Shown here: piece after piece, positions 53,335 to 60,000 of the stretch
Numbering within the stretch: the stretch's first letter is position 1
Layout of the letters: the number at the start of each line of letters is the position of its first letter
Assembly: GCF_000003815.2 (NCBI RefSeq)
Contig: NC_049986.1
Coordinates: 14,837,811-14,897,810 of the forward strand
Source of the DNA: Branchiostoma floridae
Lineage: Eukaryota > Chordata > Leptocardii > Amphioxiformes > Branchiostomatidae
Length of the DNA stretch: 60,000 bases
Reading direction: 5' to 3'
Notes under the pieces: generated by a model
Database searches by the model: none
Told to the model about the DNA's origin: nothing
Seen by the model: the letters and a program-made list of their open reading frames with translations, nothing else
Translations under genes and position numbers: made by a program

Positions 53335-56300
53335 GGACGTACCTTGCTAACGTTAGATGGTAAATCAGTCCAAACACAGCATTTCAGTATATCTGATCTG
53401 TCCGCCAGCCGGGCAAATGAAAAGACAAAAGAGAACGATGAAGCGCGCTAATAGCAGACAAAATTGATACCAGCGGTTTTTACTATAACTGCTAACGCCT
53501 AACGTTTATATTATTATAAACCTACGAACTTAACTTGTGGAATCTTACATCAGAAAAGCATATTGGAGAAATATATTCATACTATCATGTTACTGCCTTG
53601 CTGTTTTGACTCACGACAGGCGGTGCCTTTCCCGCTTGTTGACCTTGAAATAACTCGCACCTCATGTGCCGCCCGCTAGAATCATGACCAACCCACGCTG
53701 GCGGCATGAACCACATTTTCCATTTGATTAAACAGTAAATAATATGATAAAATTCATCCCCTTGTCAGCGTCGCTAATGAGGTCAGTGGGTCGTTCGCCT
53801 GTGGGGCATATTTCTTTTCTAAGCCAAGGCCAAACTTTAGCAGGAAACGGTTTCTGCACAGGCTAACGTTAATCCTCGAAATCTGGGAAATATAACGTTA
53901 CATTTTATAATCGTTTCCAGTCGTAGCAATGTGGATCTTCTTTTATATTATGACAGACAATCTAGGACGTCAGAGTCTCCAAGGTTCTGTGTGTGGTATC
54001 TGGAATGTCACCAAGAATTGACGCGTTCAGGTACTGAGAAGACTTTCGGTTGCTTCAAGTTCGCAAGTTCTGGATCCAATTGAGTAGTACAGTTCTTTTC
54101 TGGTAATAATAGATATTTCCTATCTCTTATATTTAAACTCAGCGTCATCCGTGTTGTAACAAGATACACAGAAGCACGTTGTTTGATCACAATCAAGGCT
54201 TGGAGCTATTACCGACTCTCTTTGGCATTTAGCTAAATTGCAAAGGCGTCCGCCTCAGATCTACCATCATCTAGCGTTTTGTATTAGCTAAGACGATCAG
54301 ATCACTACATCATCATGACGTCTTCCCTCCTTCAATTCAGTCCGCTGCACTGTTCAAAAGACACACACCCAATCTCCGCACCTTTTCCCGATAGTTTATT
54401 AGCTTCTATCATCACCAGAGCCGCAGGAATTCTAGTCCAATTACTCAATTTTCTGGAACTGATCAGTCCGGAGAGATGCGGCCCTCTGGACTTTATCAAG
54501 TATCTTCAAACATCGTGTCGGCAAAGTGTGTGTCTGGGGAATGACGATGGCTGTCCTCGTCCTCAAAGTACATTTTTTCAACGCAAAATGCCCGAAGAAA
54601 ATTTATAAAGCTTCTTGATAAAGTTATGTCCATGTAGCGGGAATTGCGAGTCTTTGTTCTGTGGTTGTGACCCTTAGTGGGTCAGAAATTCAGAATATTG
54701 AGTGGGGGAGGGAATAAAGAAAGGTCTTGTAAGTTGTATTGCCCCCTGCCTGTCACCAGCCAAATGGTGATTGTCGTTAGAAGATTACCTGTATCTTTAT
54801 CTGTGTCTGTATTACTGAGCCGCCATAGCCGCCTTTCCGCGTAGCGTTCTAGCTTCATAGATGCTATAGGCTGCTTCGGCTGCTTATCATCATACAGCAC
54901 GTTTTGCCCATCCTTGTAGCAGTGCTAAAATGTCTAAAACTACGTTGATGAAGAGGGCTCTGTCTGTATAGATGGCAACAATATTCAATCTCTGTAGATT
55001 GAGAGCCAATAGTGTGATCTGTCTCGCATTTCAGTCTGGAAAGTAGCTTGCACTATAGCTAGGTATGATATAACGTCCTTTGTATGATAAAGATGTGCGT
55101 GCCTGCAGTTCTAACTGTACTTTATCGAACGGAACCGCCATGAGTTGACTAGCTGGACTGAGAGGGGGTTCACTCAAAGTTAAGGTCCTTTGTGGTTCCT
55201 TTGTGGCTGATGGGTCTTGTTTTGAAAATGGAAAGAACAAGTCCGACTGGACTAAGACGTGGGCGTGGTACTATGAAAAACGTGCTTATTGCAACTCGCA
55301 GATTCTTTGATAGAGTCTGGTGAGTGCGTCTATCCATTTGCCGTAATGCACGATAAATACCACTGGGAAACGGACTTGCCCATTAGAAATACCACTCCGC
55401 CGCCTGAGACTTGACCTCGTTCAACTTTCTGTATTTACAGTGGATTACGATGGTTTGAGCACGATCCAAGAGGCTATACTACACAAACGCCGTCTTTTTT
55501 ATTCTCCCCAGCCGAGAGGGTTTGCCATGTGATGACAGACACACACAGTAAGGCCTGGTTATCATGTAAGCTGTCAGCGTAGCTTCATTTGTATTTAATT
55601 GGAGGTTTGCAGCGAAATACTGACTGGTTGCAGAAAGTAGTTCTGTCTGTCAACGTCGCTAATCTTCGTGTAAGCACACACGACCGACCTGTTCATCACC
55701 ATGAAATGCAGTACGTACATTTACAAAAGAATTGAAAAGAAATTTTGATTTTCCATTTCTGGTTACCTATTGCAATAGATTTATGAACGTTTATCCCTAC
55801 AAGATTTTCTCCATATCTATTGTCCACCTTTACAGAATGTTACATGGCTGTCCGTGCTGTTGGTATTGTGTTGATTCTGTGTTGTGTTGTCGTGCATTGT
55901 GGCCCTCTGCCTTGATTGTGATGGTCGGTATCAGCAAACTGATTCATCACATCACTCGTCACATTGATCATCCTTTACCAAACCTACAGTTTACCATTAC
56001 CTCTATGAAAAATGGAGGTATAGGTTTAGGTGTGTCTGTTTGTCTGACTGTGCTTCTGGATATTTGTAGTCAGCATAACTTTAGAACCTCTGGATGGACT
56101 GTAATTACATTTGGTATGTGGGTAGGTGTTGGGAAGACAAACGTCAAGGTCAATTTGGGGCCCCCTGGTGTGTGACCTCGGTACTGCAGTAGATCTTCAC
56201 GTTTTTCATTCATGTTTTGAGCACAGTTGACATGTTTGGATCGGAATGCGAGTGTGACGTGTCTCCATTTTGTTTGTCCTTCCAAAACTCACTACTGTGG

Positions 56301-59300
56301 CAACATTTCTCACAAACAGCTAGTGGTCTTCCTTTCCCCGTAAACACCACACAGACACGCAAGCTGTGAGTTGACCTTGTTTACGTATCGAATCGCACAG
56401 GTACCGCCGTTCTCGGTCCCAAGGTAGCTATGGGTCAGTTGCCTGGGCGCGACCCCTCGTTCCCAGGGTGCGCCCACCTCTCAGAGGTCTGAAACGTTTG
56501 AGTAGGTTTGGTCGGTGAGTCGAGGTTTGGTTACGTGGTGGTCACTCGGCCCTGTCCACCCTTTCCACCGTGTCTAAACAATGCGAAGACCCGGTAGTCC
56601 GATACACCAACACAGACGATACTAGATGAAAGATTTAATCGGAAACATCTTTTGATGTCTCTGTTGCCAGGCAACGTAGATCAACGTAGTATCGTCCAAC
56701 GTCTGCCTCCGTCCGCTTTTCCGCAATGTTTCAGTGGCGGCGGTAAACAAACTTAAGGGCAGGGTAAAAGACTACAGAACTTTTTTCTTTCTTTTGGTCG
56801 ACAGTTGCTCCTATGTTGGTCATCATGTGATTGATACTGTCAGCTGGTTGGCACATTCCCGATGTTTTCCGCTTAACTTCGCCTAAAGGTCGTGAAATTC
56901 ATTTCACGGTCTGGATAAACTATTTAAGAGGTTTATCATTAGGATCAAATGTTTTCAGTGGCGGGTATGTGTCGCGATATCGGCTAGTCAATTTTTTACA
57001 ACGTTCTTCTGCTTGGTCTGTTTGCCTGGGAAATTCCTTCGCCCTAGGTCGCAGACGTCAAACCATTTGTACGCTTCTACAAACGAGGATACAAGAGGGA
57101 TGTTTATTATTTCACTCCAGTCGAGCCATTTCCGTGTATTTCCATTGGGAGTGCCATGATACCATGGAGTCTAAATTTTCTGGCAGGTCTAAAAATGACT
57201 GTTGCAAACGTTCCAGGTTCCCCTCGAAGCCAAAACAGTAGCACATTACTGTGTATGCCAGAAACGACCTTGGATCTTACCATGCATGCAGGAGTATACC
57301 TTTCTCGCTCCAACTTGAAGCTACTAGTTTCTTGACTTCTTGAGGCGAATTTACGGTGGTTTCAAAGCAAAGGACGATGTATCTTATAGAACATGTCTTG
57401 TCCGAAACTGTGGTTCAGTGAAAGCCATTAAGGATTCAGGCAGCTCCAGGGAACTGCGACTTCTTCAAGTGCGAAGGAAATGGCGGGAAGGCAAGGAGAG
57501 GCAGTCTTGGCTCGTCTGCCCACTGGCTCCTGTCCAGGTGCACAACTCCCACCGGCGGAGCCTCGCAGATGTGCTGGTCACGAAACGAAAATAAGCCGCT
57601 CCAACTACAGAAATGTGTCCGTTGTGAACCTGGACGACGTCGTGGGGCGTATATTAACAAACTAACCACCCGGGTGGGGGCAGTGAAACACAATCGTTCT
57701 GAGTTGGGAGTTGGACTGGTACGGTGTAGTCATCAAGCAGATGTTTAATTGGAAGGTCGTAACATTTCAGTCCTACTTTTATGACACACCGCTGCACAAC
57801 ATGACACCAAGCAGATGGTGGGTGGGAGGTCGTATCAAAACATTACATTTTCCACCTTGTTCTGTTCTGCTTTGCTCCGATAGAGTAATTTCTGTCACAG
57901 CAAAAAGAAAAGTTTTGATAGAGAATGATACGCCCCCTTCCCCTCCTTGGAGATTAGCTTCGCAAGGATGTTGAAAGACATGACGAACCTTAGGGGATTA
58001 CACTTGTGTAACGAAAGGTCCTACGTTTATTTTAAATCTTACTCCTGACGCTAGTCATGTTGTACTAAGTTGTGGACATTGGGATAGGTCCAAACTGCTG
58101 GGGAAGTACTTTGTGTCAAACTCTAGCTGCGCCAGACTAAATGACCGTGTCAACGGCTCAATAGGTGTACAAGGTACGCGCCACTGTAACAAAACGGTTT
58201 GCACGCGATGGTCCGGTATCTTGGTGCACTGTGTATTCCGATGTAAACGGGTTACGGAGGATTTAAGAGCACATTACCTATCAAATCCATGACCTTCGAT
58301 TACACACTATATAACGAACGGTGGAAATTCACCTGTAACGTTAAAGCGAGGTGAGAAAATTATCGTAAAAAGACTTCCCCGTTTTTCGCCCGTCCCGGTT
58401 TTCATTGGCATATACTTTGAAACCAGGTGGATCCTCGAATAGGCAGTCTTTGGAAAACCGCTTTGTATATAACCTTCTTGATCAACATGACCTAGATTTC
58501 AGCTGCTCATTTCCAAGCCTATATCTAGATTTGTTTATATTACAACAAGATAACGAAAAGAAAACATGACCTTTAAGAATATGAGGTGAGCAGTATCATT
58601 AGCGTGTTTACACCGTTCGTTGGGCAACAAAGTCAAGGTGGTTTCACTTCTTGTTTAAAGCTGTCACTGTTTTTAAGGAGGTGAAATGACCTCCTTGTTA
58701 TTTCTAGGCCAGTCGCCAGTTCAATTTTATATCTAAAATGTCGCCGTTTAGCGCAACTAGCCCGCCAATGTTGTGACTGCTATGGCGGTATCAAACAGAG
58801 AGTTCAGGCATGAAGTATTTATGTTGAGAATGTCACTTGTTTGTGTTAGACCAATCTTTTGATCGGAATAATTGCAAAGTAAATAAACTCCTCCCAAGTG
58901 TTTCAATCAATTAGTGATGTGACGTACCGTACTCGATTTGATGGCAACGCCTGATTTAAATCGCGAGTTAATGTAGAATATGGGATGATATAAATCGCTT
59001 TAAAGCCAAAATAAGCACATTTTGTTCGCCCATTACCTTCAGAACATTCCCGCTTCTTGCAGGTCACGTGACGTGCCAACTCTGAACAGAACCAGACGAA
59101 AGGCAAAGTACGACTGAGGGGCGAAATAAACGAACATATTATTTCAAACTGGCATTTTAAAGTTTTGAGGTCTTTTTTCACTTATCGCCGTGAAACTTTG
59201 TGGGAAGGGGGCCACCTAACCCTAAGTAAGAGTAGAAAGATTCTAGAAACGAAGAAGTCTGGTACCAAATGTACTGCCGCCGGTCCTCGTGCTTTTCTGA

Positions 59301-60000
59301 GCACAGCTGACCCATCCGTTCGCTCCTTTGAGTTAAATACTTGCATATACAACTCCTCACAGAAACAAACCAAGGATGCTTTACACGCTGCACCTGGACC
59401 CCCAGACCAGCCATCGGACCGTGTTCGGCTGCATTAGAGTCGGAACATAAAACACGAACCCTCTTGTAGCGAACTGCTCGGCCCGAATTATCCGGGGCGC
59501 GATCAAAGCCGAGCGGCCCTGCCTTCTTCTCATGACCTCCCGGAGTCAGATCGCTTTCTTCCCGAGTAAATTTCCTGTCTTAAATTGAGAAGACAGAAAA
59601 CCGACGTCTTAAGGAATTAAGCCTCTGTCCTGAAGCACACCCCAGAACGACCTGTTTGTTGCGTAACGTGAGTGAAGTGGTCATTGAGGGACCATTTCAG
59701 AGGTTCTTCCTGATCCAATTCTTGACACTTTTCAAGTCACATCCTACTATCAGGAAAATGATCACTCTGAGAAAGTGGATTATAAAGTGGTAGAGTGGCA
59801 TCGCCGTAAACTATAAATGAGGTGATTCTATCTGAAAATGTGACAATTTCCCGGAAAATGTACTGTGGCTTTCTGCCAAGATACAAGAAATAGGCTCACT
59901 AGCATCAGCAATTACAAAACCTCCACGGTTAGGTGGGTTCAGTTCGTCTGCAGTCTGCCCCAAAGTAGGCCATTTTCCAGCAGACCTGGTGCAGCTGTGT
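53335..60000. other. No gene supported
   Basis: I searched for the missing TRIM45 filamin-type exon (a DGTY...GSPF-like pattern with a phase-1 acceptor) and for other exons and saw none. The longest frame (55732-56175, + strand, 147 codons) is hydrophobic and Cys-rich but lacks any recognised motif. No obvious inverted-repeat element was noticed. Confidence 0.35.

Noticed and set aside
55732-56175. 147-codon hydrophobic frame
   Set aside because: Cys- and His-rich without a membrane-protein pattern I recognise and no good start or splice context; treated as chance.
1-60000. CRISPR arrays, bacterial operons, rRNA genes or viral genes
   Set aside because: No spaced identical repeats, no operon-like packing and no such coding similarity; the window is ordinary metazoan nuclear DNA.

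Overview
This window looks like invertebrate chordate nuclear DNA, most likely amphioxus (Branchiostoma). The reasons are short GC-rich exons in AT-rich introns, exon junctions in dynamin and TRIM45 at positions I recall from vertebrates, a dense and varied load of small DNA-transposon relics, a tRNA-derived SINE and a 100-N assembly gap. The genus is an inference. No bacterial, CRISPR, rRNA or viral feature was seen.

Left third (1-13.5 kb, + strand): the 3' half of a classical dynamin gene. The coding exons give the PH domain (3 exons), the GTPase effector domain (2 exons), then a proline-rich tail built from a run of very small exons, a stop at 11910-11912 and a likely poly(A) signal at 13496. 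The GTPase and middle domains lie left of the window. Every junction from the end of the GED exon onward is phase 2, so the tail exons can be skipped or kept freely in frame. The introns hold tandem partial copies of a PH exon, a duplicated 15-nt microexon, a SINE, a 1.2-kb transposon ending 15 bp before a splice acceptor, and a minisatellite interrupted by a MITE.

Middle (16.5-42.4 kb, - strand): a PEP-19/PCP4-like IQ-motif gene, tail-to-tail with dynamin. Its calmodulin-binding exon is at 17.2-17.4 kb and a possible in-frame upstream exon is at 18.9 kb. A CRE/GC-box/CCAAT promoter with a splice donor at 42.3 kb could be its far 5' end. The roughly 23 kb between holds MITEs and simple repeats but no gene I can support.

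Right part (47.4-60 kb): the first two coding exons of a TRIM45 orthologue on the + strand (RING, two B-boxes, coiled coil). Its filamin-type C-terminus was not found. On the - strand, two and perhaps three exons of an unidentified gene lie around and beyond TRIM45. Its first exon starts like a mitochondrial presequence and is split by a 0.9-kb pogo/Tigger-like element. Removing the element with one TA copy restores the frame exactly. From 53.3 to 60 kb I see no supportable gene.

The most unusual items are the all-phase-2 dynamin tail cassette with its duplicated exons, and the transposon-split - strand exon whose frame and splice phases agree across introns.
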